Shown: positions 35,280-43,447, numbered from the stretch's first letter. The stretch is DNA of 64,000 nucleotides from Paludibacteraceae bacterium (GCA_017451525.1 JAFTOD010000001.1:124001-188000); one strand, 5' to 3'. Notes: generated from the sequence alone by a model not told the origin. Program-made: numbers and translations.

Positions 35280-35311
35280 CAAAGGTAATAAGATTTTTTG
35301 GAATGAGCAAA
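35280..35311 (-). promoter_or_regulatory. Promoter of the AraC-family gene
   Basis: Leftward TTTG at 35311-35308 and TACCTTTG at 35287-35280, 20-base spacer. Confidence 0.75.
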
Positions 35312-35404
35312 TAAAATGCTAATAAATGCTATTTCGCGGGGTACTATAAACGTTTTGAATAGTGCGGTGCGAACTGCTGTTTAGAGCGCACTATTATGAC
35401 ATAC

Positions 35405-35434
35405 AAAAAAGAGAGCCAAGTGACTCTCTTTTTT
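35405..35434. terminator. Terminator of the methylmalonyl-CoA decarboxylase operon
   Basis: The palindrome aaaaaagagag/ctctctttttt with loop ccaagtga lies 21 bases past the last gene of the operon. Confidence 0.88.
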
Positions 35435-35454
35435 GCTATATATAAAAAGGTGTC

Positions 35455-36633
35455 TTATCCGAGCATAGTGAGCAAGATACCTGCAGCCACAGCTGAACCA
35501 ATCACACCTGCTACGTTTGGACCCATAGCGTGCATGAGGAGGAAGTTGCTTGGGTCAGCCTTTTGACCTTCGGCTTGGCTCACACGAGCAGCCATTGGCA
35601 CAGCAGATACACCAGCAGAACCAATCAGCGGATTAATCTTCTCTTTGGAGAAGAGGTTCATAAACTTAGCGAGAAGCACACCACCAGCAGTACCCATACC
35701 GAAGGCCACGATACCCATACAGAGAATCAAGATGGTCTTCACATTGAGGAAGGTAGCACCTGTAGCAGTAGCACCTACAGAAAGACCGAGGAAGATAACC
35801 ACGATGTTCATCAATTCGTTTTGAGCCACCTTGCTCAAGCGATCAACTACGCCAGACTCTTTCATCAAATTACCCAACATCAAGCAGCCAATCAATGGAG
35901 CTGCATCAGGCAATACCAATGCGATGATAGCAGTGATAATGATAGGGAAGACAATCTTCTCTACCTTGCTCACAGAACGGAGTTGTTTCATCTTAATCTT
36001 ACGCTCTGCTGGAGTAGTCAACGCACGCATGATAGGTGGTTGAATCACTGGCACCAATGCCATGTAGGAATAAGCTGCGATAGCGATAGGGCCGAGCAAG
36101 TGAGGAGCCAACTTAGATGTCAAGAAGATAGAAGTAGGACCGTCCGCACCACCGATGATACCGATAGAACCTGCCTCTGCTGGAGTAAAGAATGCACTTG
36201 CACAGAGGAAAGTGATAAAGATACCCACTTGCGCTGCAGCACCCAAAATCAATGATTTAGGGTTAGCAATCAGCGGACCAAAGTCAGTCATCGCACCTAC
36301 ACCGATGAAAATCAAGCAAGGATAAACACCTGCTTTTACACCGATATAGAGCACATCCAATAGACCTGCATTCTTCAAGATGTAGCCATAGCTGTGATAG
36401 CCTTCGTGGTTGACATCAAGGAAGTTGGTCCACAATTCTGGGTGATACATTTCCGCGCCTGGCAAGTTGGTAAGCAACATACCAAAGGCAATAGGCAATA
36501 GGAGCAGTGGCTCGTATTGCTTCTTAATAGCCAAGAAAAGTAGGAAGAACGAAATCAATAGCATCAGACCTTGACGCCAGTCGATATTCATAAATCCCAT
36601 CCCTTGGAAGAAGGTTAAAACGTCATTCCACAT
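35455..36633 (-). CDS. mmdB: Sodium-pumping decarboxylase beta subunit (methylmalonyl-CoA decarboxylase type)
   Basis: The 392-residue protein is the membrane subunit that couples decarboxylation of carboxybiotin to Na+ export. Family landmarks include [29 protein letters not shown], and [16 protein letters not shown] near the C-terminus. Many transmembrane helices are visible. It is the last gene of mce-mmdA-gamma-biotin carrier-mmdB, the full set for making propionyl-CoA from methylmalonyl-CoA in propionate fermentation. OadB for oxaloacetate is the alternative, but the neighbouring epimerase favours methylmalonyl-CoA. Confidence 0.93.
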   Translation of the reverse strand: MWNDVLTFFQGMGFMNIDWRQGLMLLISFFLLFLAIKKQYEPLLLLPIAFGMLLTNLPGAEMYHPELWTNFLDVNHEGYHSYGYILKNAGLLDVLYIGVKAGVYPCLIFIGVGAMTDFGPLIANPKSLILGAAAQVGIFITFLCASAFFTPAEAGSIGIIGGADGPTSIFLTSKLAPHLLGPIAIAAYSYMALVPVIQPPIMRALTTPAERKIKMKQLRSVSKVEKIVFPIIITAIIALVLPDAAPLIGCLMLGNLMKESGVVDRLSKVAQNELMNIVVIFLGLSVGATATGATFLNVKTILILCMGIVAFGMGTAGGVLLAKFMNLFSKEKINPLIGSAGVSAVPMAARVSQAEGQKADPSNFLLMHAMGPNVAGVIGSAVAAGILLTMLG

Positions 36634-36686
36634 AATCTTAAAAGTTTAAAAGTTTTAAGGGTTTTAAAAGTTTTAAAGGTATAAAA

Positions 36687-37430
36687 TTATGCGATAACAA
36701 CGAGCAAGTCATCTTGCATTACGCTTTGACCTGGAGCCACAGCAATCTTGGTAACAGTACCGTCGCAGTCAGCCATGATTGGGTTCTCCATCTTCATACT
36801 CTCGAGCACGAGGAGGGTATCACCTTTCTTCACTGCTTGACCTTCTTTTACAGCCACAGAGATTACTGAACCTGGCAATGGGCTATTCACTTTGTTGCCA
36901 CCTACAGGTGCAGCAGCAGGTGCTGGAGCTGGTGCAGGTTGTGGAGCAGGAGCAGCCTTAGGAGCCACTGGTGCTGGCTTTGGAGCAGCAGGAGCAGCAG
37001 CCACAGCTACGGTCTCTATCTCAACCAACTTGTCGTCTTGCATTACGTTTTGACCTGGTTGAACGAGTACGTTCTTCACTGTACCAGTGTATTCGCTTGC
37101 TACGACGTTCTCCATCTTCATACTTTCCATGGTGAGGAGGGTGTCGCCCTTCTTCACGCTATCGCCTGGCTTAACCATCACTTTCACGATGCTACCTGGC
37201 AATGGACTCTTAACGGTTGCAGCACCAGCAGGTTGTGCAGGAGCAGCTACAGGTGCGCTACCTGCAGGAGCAGCTACGCGAGCAGCTTTCACTTTCTTAG
37301 ACTCATTTTTCTTGAACTCTACAATGAAGGAAGTACCATTTACAACTACTTCTGCTACATTTGGTTCTATCTCTTTAACGGTGGTATCATATTTCTCACC
37401 ACCGATAGTAAAACTAAATCCTTTTTTCAT
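36687..37430 (-). CDS. Biotin carrier protein with two biotinyl domains
   Basis: ATG 37430 gives a 247-residue protein; the frame upstream is hairpin-repeat sequence and unlikely to be coding. Residues 1-45 form a short domain (FSFTIGGEKYDTTV). It is followed by an Ala/Pro linker, a first biotinyl domain with biotinyl lysine K105 in ESMKMEN, a long Ala/Pro linker (about 141-178), and a second biotinyl domain with K213 in ESMKMEN. Each has the SPLPGS and GD/GQ-V-KKGDTL phrases. Decarboxylase carriers usually have one such domain, so this is a duplication. It shuttles the carboxyl group from MmdA to MmdB. Confidence 0.93.
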   Translation of the reverse strand: MKKGFSFTIGGEKYDTTVKEIEPNVAEVVVNGTSFIVEFKKNESKKVKAARVAAPAGSAPVAAPAQPAGAATVKSPLPGSIVKVMVKPGDSVKKGDTLLTMESMKMENVVASEYTGTVKNVLVQPGQNVMQDDKLVEIETVAVAAAPAAPKPAPVAPKAAPAPQPAPAPAPAAAPVGGNKVNSPLPGSVISVAVKEGQAVKKGDTLLVLESMKMENPIMADCDGTVTKIAVAPGQSVMQDDLLVVIA

Positions 37431-37435
37431 AACTT

Positions 37436-37625
37436 TGTTGTTTCGTTTCACTTCACGTTGTTGGCTCGCTGTGCGAGCGTTTATGGCTTTGCGAAAATGG
37501 TTCGCTTCACTCACGAAAGTGGTTTCACGTATTTTACGTCGAAGACCACTGTTCGCTTTAGCCACTCTCGCGGCTATGCCGCCAATCTCGTCGCTTTAGC
37601 GACCACCAACGTTCACGCAAGTGAA
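37436..37625. repeat. Large hairpin-module array between the carrier and gamma-subunit genes
   Basis: The gap contains many small palindromes separated by short linkers: ggctcgctgtgcgagc, ggttcgcttcactcacgaaagtgg, gtcgctttagcgac and gttcacgcaagtgaac, with linkers such as ccaacgttca. On the complementary strand the modules cactttcgtgagtgaagcg, cattttcgcaaagc and cataaacg occur; the same modules occur in a different order at 26306-26372. It sits inside an operon, so it would be transcribed. Confidence 0.8.
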
Positions 37626-38000
37626 CTATCTGTGTAAATTGTTCATGCCGTACATCTTGTTGTTCCATTGTGTACGGTGTGGTTGAATTGTAATTTTGGT
37701 ATCCTCCTCGTCGTGTACACCATTATAATAAAGGTGTAACGCAAGTGCAATAGCAGCGGTACTATCCGCAGTAAGCGTGATAGAATCGTTGATTTTACTC
37801 TTGGTATAGGTAACGGTTTCCTTGGCTGTTGTTTCTACTTTCTTCGCTTTCACGCGGGGTTGCATAATCCAACCCATCAACTTCATGATATACACGAAGA
37901 CAAACAGCAGAAGTACCACCATACCAAAGCCAAGACCGGTGATAAACCAAGTCTGGGCGGTAATGCCGGTTGTTTCGGCTGCAACTTGAAGTAACATCAT
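37626..38000 (-). CDS. Decarboxylase gamma-subunit-like small membrane protein (OadG family)
   Basis: The 124-residue protein has one transmembrane helix near the N-terminus (WFITGLGFGMVVLLLFVFVYIMKLMGWI) and a charged, Lys/Thr-rich remainder, the layout of OadG gamma/delta subunits that hold the carboxyltransferase and membrane parts together. The sequence is otherwise poorly conserved, as is normal. It lies 2 bases downstream of mmdA. Confidence 0.8.
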   Translation of the reverse strand: MMLLQVAAETTGITAQTWFITGLGFGMVVLLLFVFVYIMKLMGWIMQPRVKAKKVETTAKETVTYTKSKINDSITLTADSTAAIALALHLYYNGVHDEEDTKITIQPHRTQWNNKMYGMNNLHR

Positions 38001-38002
38001 AA

Positions 38003-39559
38003 TTACAATGGAATATTAGAGTGTTTCTTGAGAGGGTTAGTCAAGCGCTTGGTTTGCAAGTTCTCGAATGCGCGAACGATACGCTTACGAGTGTTGCGTG
38101 GCTCGATGATGTCATCGATATAACCGCGGTTAGCTGCTTGATATGGGCTAGCGAACAAGTCTTTGTACTCTGCCTCCTTCTCTGCAATAAATTTCTTCTT
38201 CTCTTCTGGATCCTCGATAGCTTTGAGGGCTTTAGCTTGGAGCACACCTACTGCGCCACTTGCACCCATCACAGCAATCTCAGCGTTTGGCCATGCGTAG
38301 CATACGTCACCGCGCAATTGCTTGCAGCTCATCACGATATGGCTACCACCGTAAGACTTACGGATAGTCATAGTCACCTTAGGCACAGTTGCCTCGCCGA
38401 ATGCGAACATCAACTTTGCTCCGTGGTCGATGATACCTGCGTACTCTTGACCTGTACCGCAGAGGAAACCAGGAACGTCCACAAGGGTAAGGATTTGGAT
38501 ATTAAATGCGTCGCAGAAACGAACGAAACGAGCTGCTTTACGACTTGCGTCGCAGTCCAACACACCCGCCAACCAGCTTGGTTGGTTAGCGATGATACCG
38601 GTAGAACGGCCGTTGAAACGTGCGAAACCGCAGATAATGTTCTTAGCGTAGTCTTTTTGAACCTCCATGAAGTCGCCATTATCTACGATAGTGTAGATGA
38701 TGTCCTTCATATCGTATGGTTTGTTTGGATCATCTGGAACGATTTCGTTCAGACCTTCCTCTACGCGCATTGGGTCATCGGTGCATTGCATGAGTGGTGC
38801 CTCCTCCATGTTGTTTTGTGGGATGAAGCTAACCAAACGACGAACTTCTTGCAATGCCTCTTCCTCGGTAGCTGCTACGAAGTGAGTAACACCAGACTTG
38901 GTTGCGTGTACCTTAGCACCACCCAATTGCTCTACGGTTACATCCTCACCTGTCACGCTCTTCACTACCTTTGGACCTGTGATGAACATGTATGAATTTT
39001 GCTCGGTCATCATGATGAAGTCGGTCAAAGCTGGGCTATATACCGCACCACCAGCGCAAGGGCCAAAGATTACGGAGATTTGTGGTACTACACCTGAAGC
39101 CAAGATGTTACGCTCAAAGATTTCTGCATAACCAGCGAGTGCGCAAGCACCTTCTTGAATACGAGCACCACCTGAATCGTTCAAACCGATGATAGGAGCA
39201 CCGAGTTTAACGGCTTGATCCATTACGTTGCAGATTTTTTGTGCCATGGTCTCGCTCAGTGAACCACCAATTACGGTAGCATCTTGTGCGAATACGAATA
39301 CGAGGCGACCGTCGATAGTACCGCTACCTACTGCCACACCGTCACCCAAGAACACTTTTTTCTCCATACCGAAGTCGTGGCAACGGTGGGTGAGGAACAT
39401 GTTCACTTCCTCGAATGAGCCCTCATCGAGGAGCATGTTGATACGCTCGCGAGCAGTATAGCTGCCCTTTGCGTGATGTTTTTCTACTGCTGCTTCACCG
39501 CCACCAGCTGCTGCTTTCACGCGGTTGTCAATCAGTTTTTGCAATTTTGTTGTATCCAT
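38003..39559 (-). CDS. mmdA: Methylmalonyl-CoA decarboxylase carboxyltransferase subunit
   Basis: The 518-residue protein belongs to the acyl-CoA carboxylase beta family. It carries a first crotonase-like half (GVGSGTIDGRLVFVF-type strand, GGSLSETMAQK, LNDSGGARIQEG, GPCAGGAVYSPA) and a second half with DVPGFLCGTGQEYAGIIDHGAK and MTIRKSYGGSHIVMSCK. It transfers the carboxyl group of (S)-methylmalonyl-CoA to the biotin of the carrier. The same protein family can also act as propionyl-CoA carboxylase; no biotin carboxylase gene is present here, and the Na+ pump subunit favours the decarboxylase role. Confidence 0.92.
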   Translation of the reverse strand: MDTTKLQKLIDNRVKAAAGGGEAAVEKHHAKGSYTARERINMLLDEGSFEEVNMFLTHRCHDFGMEKKVFLGDGVAVGSGTIDGRLVFVFAQDATVIGGSLSETMAQKICNVMDQAVKLGAPIIGLNDSGGARIQEGACALAGYAEIFERNILASGVVPQISVIFGPCAGGAVYSPALTDFIMMTEQNSYMFITGPKVVKSVTGEDVTVEQLGGAKVHATKSGVTHFVAATEEEALQEVRRLVSFIPQNNMEEAPLMQCTDDPMRVEEGLNEIVPDDPNKPYDMKDIIYTIVDNGDFMEVQKDYAKNIICGFARFNGRSTGIIANQPSWLAGVLDCDASRKAARFVRFCDAFNIQILTLVDVPGFLCGTGQEYAGIIDHGAKLMFAFGEATVPKVTMTIRKSYGGSHIVMSCKQLRGDVCYAWPNAEIAVMGASGAVGVLQAKALKAIEDPEEKKKFIAEKEAEYKDLFASPYQAANRGYIDDIIEPRNTRKRIVRAFENLQTKRLTNPLKKHSNIPL

Positions 39560-39610
39560 TTCTATACTTGAATTTTTGTTAGTTTTCAGTTTTCACCTTT
39601 CACTTTTCAG

Positions 39611-40024
39611 TTACTTAGGTTGCTCGCAGAGCTCTGTCAAGATACCCTTAGTTGATTTTGGGTGCAAGAATGCGATCATGAGGTTCTCAGCACCTTTGCG
39701 TGGAGCTTTGTCGATGAGTTGAATGCCTGCTGCCTCTGCCTCTGCCAATGCCTCTTCTACGCTATCAACGTTGAATGCAACGTGGTGAATACCACCGCGA
39801 CCACCATTCTTCTCAATGAATTTTGCAATAGAAGACTCTGGGCTAGTTGCCTCAAGAAGTTCGATTTTTACTTCACCTACTTTGAAGAAAGCGGTTTTTA
39901 CTTTTTGGTCAGCTACCTCTTCGATAGAGTAGCATTTACCACCAGTTAAGAACTCGAAGAAAGGCATTGCCTCTTCCAAACTTGTTACAGCGATTCCAAG
40001 ATGCTCAATGTGAGTTGGTTTCAT
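39611..40024 (-). CDS. mce: Methylmalonyl-CoA epimerase
   Basis: The 137-residue protein is a vicinal-oxygen-chelate enzyme. It starts THIEHLGIAV with a metal-binding histidine, has a glutamate in IELLEAT and the second histidine pair in GGIHHVAFNV. It interconverts the (R) and (S) forms of methylmalonyl-CoA, linking succinyl-CoA mutase to the decarboxylase. It is the first gene of the operon, and a tttcagttttcacctttcac repeat lies between it and mmdA. Confidence 0.92.
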   Translation of the reverse strand: MKPTHIEHLGIAVTSLEEAMPFFEFLTGGKCYSIEEVADQKVKTAFFKVGEVKIELLEATSPESSIAKFIEKNGGRGGIHHVAFNVDSVEEALAEAEAAGIQLIDKAPRKGAENLMIAFLHPKSTKGILTELCEQPK

Positions 40025-40128
40025 TGTTTTTTAGATTTTTTGTGACTTCGGATGGGGTGAGTACTTATTCCTGTTCCTCTATCCTCAGTCGGGTTAATGT
40101 ATAAAGTTGTTTATTTTGTTTTGTCAGT

Positions 40129-40323
40129 TTAAAAACTCGGTACTGGTTCGTTGTATAGTTTCACGAACACTTCGCGAGCGGAGACCTCACGCCAACCGTT
40201 TTCTTCATCCCCCTGAATAATTGTCTCGTTATGCATCGCTTTATCTCGAAGCATACGATACTCCGCCAATTCAAGACCGCGCAAAAGGTCTGCTTGATAT
40301 TGTTGTTTTTCATTTGTTGACAT
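40129..40323 (-). CDS. Small protein, probable partner of the zeta-like kinase
   Basis: The 64-residue protein (ATG 40323, inside the end of the kinase gene) is rich in Glu, Arg and Leu and largely helical: LLRGLELAEYRMLRDKAMHN, then EVSAREVFVKLYNEP. An in-frame TTG lies 9 bases further upstream. The 14-base overlap with the preceding stop suggests co-translation. Its size and position suggest an antidote or regulator, but no known antitoxin family is recognised and the kinase is encoded first, the reverse of the usual antitoxin-toxin order. Confidence 0.65.
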   Translation of the reverse strand: MSTNEKQQYQADLLRGLELAEYRMLRDKAMHNETIIQGDEENGWREVSAREVFVKLYNEPVPSF

Positions 40324-40873
40324 AAGCTTCAATTTTGTTATAAAGTTCTACATCCTTTATTTCTTCATCCGTTGCTATCACGCGACGTGGATTACTTGCG
40401 TTATCTACTAAAGTCCAAACATCCACTATATCTTTGTACAGCAAAAAGAAGTTTTGCAATCCTAATTTATAGCGTCTGTGTATCACAGCTACTGGAATGT
40501 CATGCCCTCCGTTACTAACTCGTTTCGCCACACGTTGTACCGCCATATCTGGGTTTTTTAGCCAAAAGAATAGCAGATTTACGGTGTATCCTTCTGCTTG
40601 AGCGCGTTTGACCAATTGAACATACGAGCGAGTAGCCAGCGTTGTTTCTATTGAAAAAGACACTCCTTGCTTCAACAATTCCTCAATACGCTGTAGCATG
40701 ATTCGTCCTGCTTGCACCGCCATGCTATTAGGGTTAAGAGGTGAAAGACCGCGTGCTATCTCATCGGCATTCACAAACTCTTGGCAGTGCCATATCTCTG
40801 GCAGAATAGTGTATGAAGCAGTTGTCTTTCCCGCGCCATTGCAACCTGCTATTATGTAGAGTGTTTTGCCCAT
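40310..40873 (-). CDS. Zeta-toxin-like P-loop kinase
   Basis: The 187-residue protein has Walker A AGCNGAGKTT near residues 8-17, the zeta-type switch FVNADEIARGLSPLN, SFSIETTLATRSY and an arginine-bearing lid (RVAKRVSNGGHDIP). Zeta toxins phosphorylate UDP-N-acetylglucosamine and block cell-wall synthesis. Many chromosomal homologues are uncharacterised. With the small overlapping gene it may be a toxin-antitoxin pair. It has its own promoter at 40891-40922. Confidence 0.82.
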   Translation of the reverse strand: MGKTLYIIAGCNGAGKTTASYTILPEIWHCQEFVNADEIARGLSPLNPNSMAVQAGRIMLQRIEELLKQGVSFSIETTLATRSYVQLVKRAQAEGYTVNLLFFWLKNPDMAVQRVAKRVSNGGHDIPVAVIHRRYKLGLQNFFLLYKDIVDVWTLVDNASNPRRVIATDEEIKDVELYNKIEAYVNK

Positions 40874-40890
40874 AACCCGAAATTAGCGCA

Positions 40891-40922
40891 CAAAGGTACT
40901 AAATATTTGCGACATGTGCAAA
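40891..40922 (-). promoter_or_regulatory. Promoter of the zeta-like kinase pair
   Basis: Leftward TTTG at 40922-40919 and TACCTTTG at 40898-40891, spacer 20. Confidence 0.75.
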
Positions 40923-40994
40923 TAAATAATTATTAATTATTTTTTAATTCCCTTTTTGTCATTTGCGATTGCCAATTTCATGTCTAAAAATAGG

Positions 40995-41425
40995 AGTAAG
41001 TTGGCGGTACAAAAAAAGCACTTTTGTTAAGATTCCCTTCTCCTGTACCTTCTCTATCTTTCCCGTGTTAATAACCAAGGACGAACCAAAGACTAACCAA
41101 GGAACTACCAAAGAACTCCGAATCAGGAAAAGTGCTTTTTGTTAAGATTGCCGTCTCTTTCACCTTTCTTATACCTTGCCTGATTCTACCGAGCGACGAG
41201 CGGGAGAAGAGCGACTGAACAACGACAGAACTCCCCGTGACTAAAAAGTGCTTTTTGTTAAGTGAAGGAGTGCGACGGAACGCACTCCGAGTGAAGCACC
41301 CGAAGTGTCCCCACACTGAGGAGATAGTGCGAACATAGAATGGCGTACCCCTCGCGGGTACGCAGCCGTATGGCTATAGGGTAGTGCCGCACAGGGTAGG
41401 CACGACCGCCCATTAAATATTAAAA
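40995..41425. repeat. Direct repeats of about 117-bp period and one arm of an inverted repeat
   Basis: The motif aaaagtgctttttgttaag occurs three times, at about 41012, 41129 and 41245, and the first two continue attcccttctcc / attgccgtctct. The spacing of about 117 bases is nearly constant. At 41263-41340 begins a 78-bp sequence whose complement recurs at 48250-48327. No gene is supported here. Confidence 0.75.
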
Positions 41426-41448
41426 TCATCCGAAAAAATCACCATTTT

Positions 41449-41480
41449 CTTGCACATCTCAAAAAAAAGCACTACCTTTG
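41449..41480 (+). promoter_or_regulatory. Promoter of the DUF6922-like/AbiEii pair
   Basis: CTTG at 41449-41452 and TACCTTTG at 41473-41480, spacer 20; the ATG follows 31 bases later. Confidence 0.75.
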
Positions 41481-41511
41481 CAGCGCAAAGGTCAAAATAA
41501 ACGAACAAGGT

Positions 41512-41844
41512 ATGCTACAACCACAAGCCAAACAACAATTGATTGGACTCTTGAAGCAGGAACAATGCTTTTGGTCTTATAGTCCTGATTCTATTGATAA
41601 CATCTCAGATGATATATTGATAGAAAAGGTTTTGTTGTATCTTGACATGCCAGAGATTGACCAATTATTTCAGATATATCCCTATCAGAAAATAAAACAA
41701 GTTTGGTTGGACAAATTGATTCCTCAATTGGATTATTACTATTCGTTGAATCGTTTCTTTGCATGGTACTATTTCAAATCTAAGCGCCCCGACCAATATG
41801 TAAAATCTATGGCAACACGCCGTTTCAATCGAAAGTTTAAATGA
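41512..41844 (+). CDS. DUF6922-like protein, probable antitoxin of the AbiEii pair
   Basis: The 110-residue protein begins with a helix (QPQAKQQLIGLLKQE) then FWSYSPDSIDNISDDILIEKVLLYLD, and ends with a basic arm (SMATRRFNRKFK). The FWSY...LIE-VL-Y phrase is what I associate with DUF6922 proteins of Bacteroidota, which precede nucleotidyltransferase toxins. The stop overlaps the next ATG (atga), so the two are coupled. The antitoxin role is inferred from position. Confidence 0.7.
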   Translation: MLQPQAKQQLIGLLKQEQCFWSYSPDSIDNISDDILIEKVLLYLDMPEIDQLFQIYPYQKIKQVWLDKLIPQLDYYYSLNRFFAWYYFKSKRPDQYVKSMATRRFNRKFK

Positions 41845-42482
41845 TAGGTTTAGCCCCACATACAGGTAAGATTATTGATGCAGTAGCACAATTAGATTGT
41901 ATCCGTTCGTATTGGTTAGTAGGAGGAACTGCCTTGTCATTGCAATTGCATACCCGCCAAAGCGAAGATTTAGATTTCCAAAAATGGCGCACATCTAAGG
42001 ATGAAAAGATGGAGGTTGCTTGGGATGTGATAGAAAAAGAGTTGTCCACTATCGGCGAGATTGAGCGCAGAGATATTTACGACTTTGACCATGTGGAGTT
42101 TCGTGTTGCTGGAGTAAAATTCTCTTTTTACGCATGCGATAAATACTCCCCAGTACAAAACGAAGTCATCTATCAAGGCAATATCAAACTGGCTGATGTG
42201 ATGGCTATTGGAGCGATGAAAATGGAAGTAATGCTTCGCAGAAGTAATTTTAGAGATTATTACGACATCTATTCTATTCTGCAAACGGGTGTAGATATTC
42301 ATGAATTGATGAATCATGCGTTGCAATACTCGCGCCATCGTCTCAAGAGTAAGAACCTTTTGTCGATGCTTACGAGAGGCGAATTGTTTGCGCAAGATGC
42401 CAATTTCCATTTGCTAGAACCTATATATAATGTATCTGCTCAAGAAATTGAGAGTTATATCAAAACTTGTTTAACCAAATAA
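41841..42482 (+). CDS. AbiEii/AbiGii-type nucleotidyltransferase toxin
   Basis: The 213-residue protein has the nucleotidyltransferase motif VGGTALSLQL followed by SEDLDF, the G-G-x-x-L and D-x-D elements of the DUF1814/AbiEii superfamily. It also has a lysine/aspartate-bearing ADVMAIGAMKMEVMLRR and FRDYYDIYSIL. Family members modify tRNA ends or otherwise arrest growth during phage attack. The partner gene overlaps upstream by 4 bases. A terminator follows at 42569. Confidence 0.82.
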   Translation: MIGLAPHTGKIIDAVAQLDCIRSYWLVGGTALSLQLHTRQSEDLDFQKWRTSKDEKMEVAWDVIEKELSTIGEIERRDIYDFDHVEFRVAGVKFSFYACDKYSPVQNEVIYQGNIKLADVMAIGAMKMEVMLRRSNFRDYYDIYSILQTGVDIHELMNHALQYSRHRLKSKNLLSMLTRGELFAQDANFHLLEPIYNVSAQEIESYIKTCLTK

Positions 42483-42568
42483 AACAACTTATCACTCATC
42501 ACTCATAGTTTATATTAATCCGCAACGATACCGTTGCCCGACATATTTAATATAGCGTTATAAGCCCC

Positions 42569-42605
42569 TGCCATTTATGCAATTAAATCGCATAAATGGC
42601 ATTTT
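42569..42605 (+). terminator. Terminator of the AbiEii pair
   Basis: A perfect 12-bp stem tgccatttatgc/gcataaatggca with a 9-base loop and a T-rich tail. It lies 86 bases past the stop. Confidence 0.85.
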
Positions 42606-42746
42606 ATTTGCTCAATTCAAGATACTAGCAAAATCAAAAATTCGCCTTAAAAAATACTAACTAATATCCTTCTCACCAAGAGTATTATTCTAACGAAGCT
42701 GTTATTAGCTTTGACATCAAAAAGAATAAAAATATTCTGCAAAATA

Positions 42747-42778
42747 TTTGCATATATCAAAAAATAACAATACCTTTG
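42747..42778 (+). promoter_or_regulatory. Promoter of the 42.8-43.4 kb transcript
   Basis: TTTG at 42747-42750 and TACCTTTG at 42771-42778, spacer 20. No long ORF follows. Confidence 0.8.
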
Positions 42779-43072
42779 CGGCGTCTTCGAAGATTAAGAT
42801 AGTACTTATTAAAGATAGTGATGCTAAACCTTATTGACGAGCTCTTATTCTATTACGAGAATCTATTTTGAGAGTTAGTTTATATTAATTTGCTACTAAT
42901 TATACTGATTTTGCCAATAAACAAACGAGTAGCGTTGATTCTTTTATTGGTAATATTGATTGCAACAACAAATGTTAGTTGCTTCTATAATGCGAGTAGA
43001 TGTTTCTGCTATACCGCTACACTTAACATTTACTCAATGTAAACAACATTGTAGCGGTGAAACTTTTAAATT

Positions 43073-43177
43073 ATGACTTATATGTTAAGCATAGAAGAAA
43101 TTAATTTAATCTTACAAGTTGCTGAGGTAATTGTCGGGATTGTACTACCTATTGCATTAGCTTGTTACAAACATTAA
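43073..43177 (+). CDS. 34-residue hydrophobic peptide, possible membrane toxin-like peptide
   Basis: The peptide begins MTYMLSIEEINLIL, continues with a hydrophobic helix of about 20 residues (AEVIVGIVLPIALA), and ends with a positively charged CYKH. That pattern, polar start, one membrane helix, basic end, is shared with small holin-like and type I toxins. Its ATG overlaps the stop of another 34-codon frame (atga). There is no ribosome binding site, as usual in this phylum. Coding status is unproven. Confidence 0.4.
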   Translation: MTYMLSIEEINLILQVAEVIVGIVLPIALACYKH

Positions 43178-43369
43178 GAATTTACTCTGCTATTTCAGCA
43201 TAAAGCACATGTCGCTTTTCATACTGAAATAAATGATAAGAAATGCGATATTATGCAGCATTTCAAATATTAAAAAGAATATGCAAAAGTTAATATTAAT
43301 AGTTCAATAACAACATTATCATCAGCAATATATTTATGTACATATTAAGAGTGATTATGATGGGTCACT

Positions 43370-43408
43370 TAGAGGCAATGCTCGAATTAGAAGCATTGCC
43401 TCTATTTT
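43370..43408 (+). terminator. Terminator of the 42.8-43.4 kb transcript
   Basis: A perfect 13-bp stem tagaggcaatgct/agcattgcctcta with a 9-base loop, then tttt. Confidence 0.9.
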
Positions 43409-43447
43409 ACATTAAACACATATTTGTTCTATAAAAAATCACATTTA

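Larger units (their letters stand above)
42785..43408 (+). ncRNA. Structured transcript of about 620 nt with tiny ORFs
   Basis: The stretch is bounded by a strong promoter and a strong terminator, yet contains no ORF longer than about 35 codons. Pairings include CCAATAAA/TTTATTGG near 42925-42960, ACCGCTACA/TGTAGCGGT near 43013-43058, and a long arm TTTCAG...CTGAAA near 43191-43230. Tiny ORFs: 42821-42871 (16 residues), 42972-43076 (34 residues) and 43073-43177 (34 residues, hydrophobic). It could be a regulatory RNA, a messenger for a tiny protein, or both. Confidence 0.55.

Noticed and set aside
41068-41429. Two overlapping minus-strand ORFs with RSAFRRTP and GVRSVALLH phrases
   Set aside because: The same peptide appears on the plus strand at 48145-48372 because both cover the inverted repeat. 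This is repeat translation, not a gene family.
42535-42568. Possible third copy of the RNA A/B box (gacatatttaa...agcgtt) just after the AbiEii gene
   Set aside because: Only about 15 bases match and none of the downstream boxes (ggata hairpin, atattcggcgtgggc) follow. Chance similarity in AT-rich sequence is likely.
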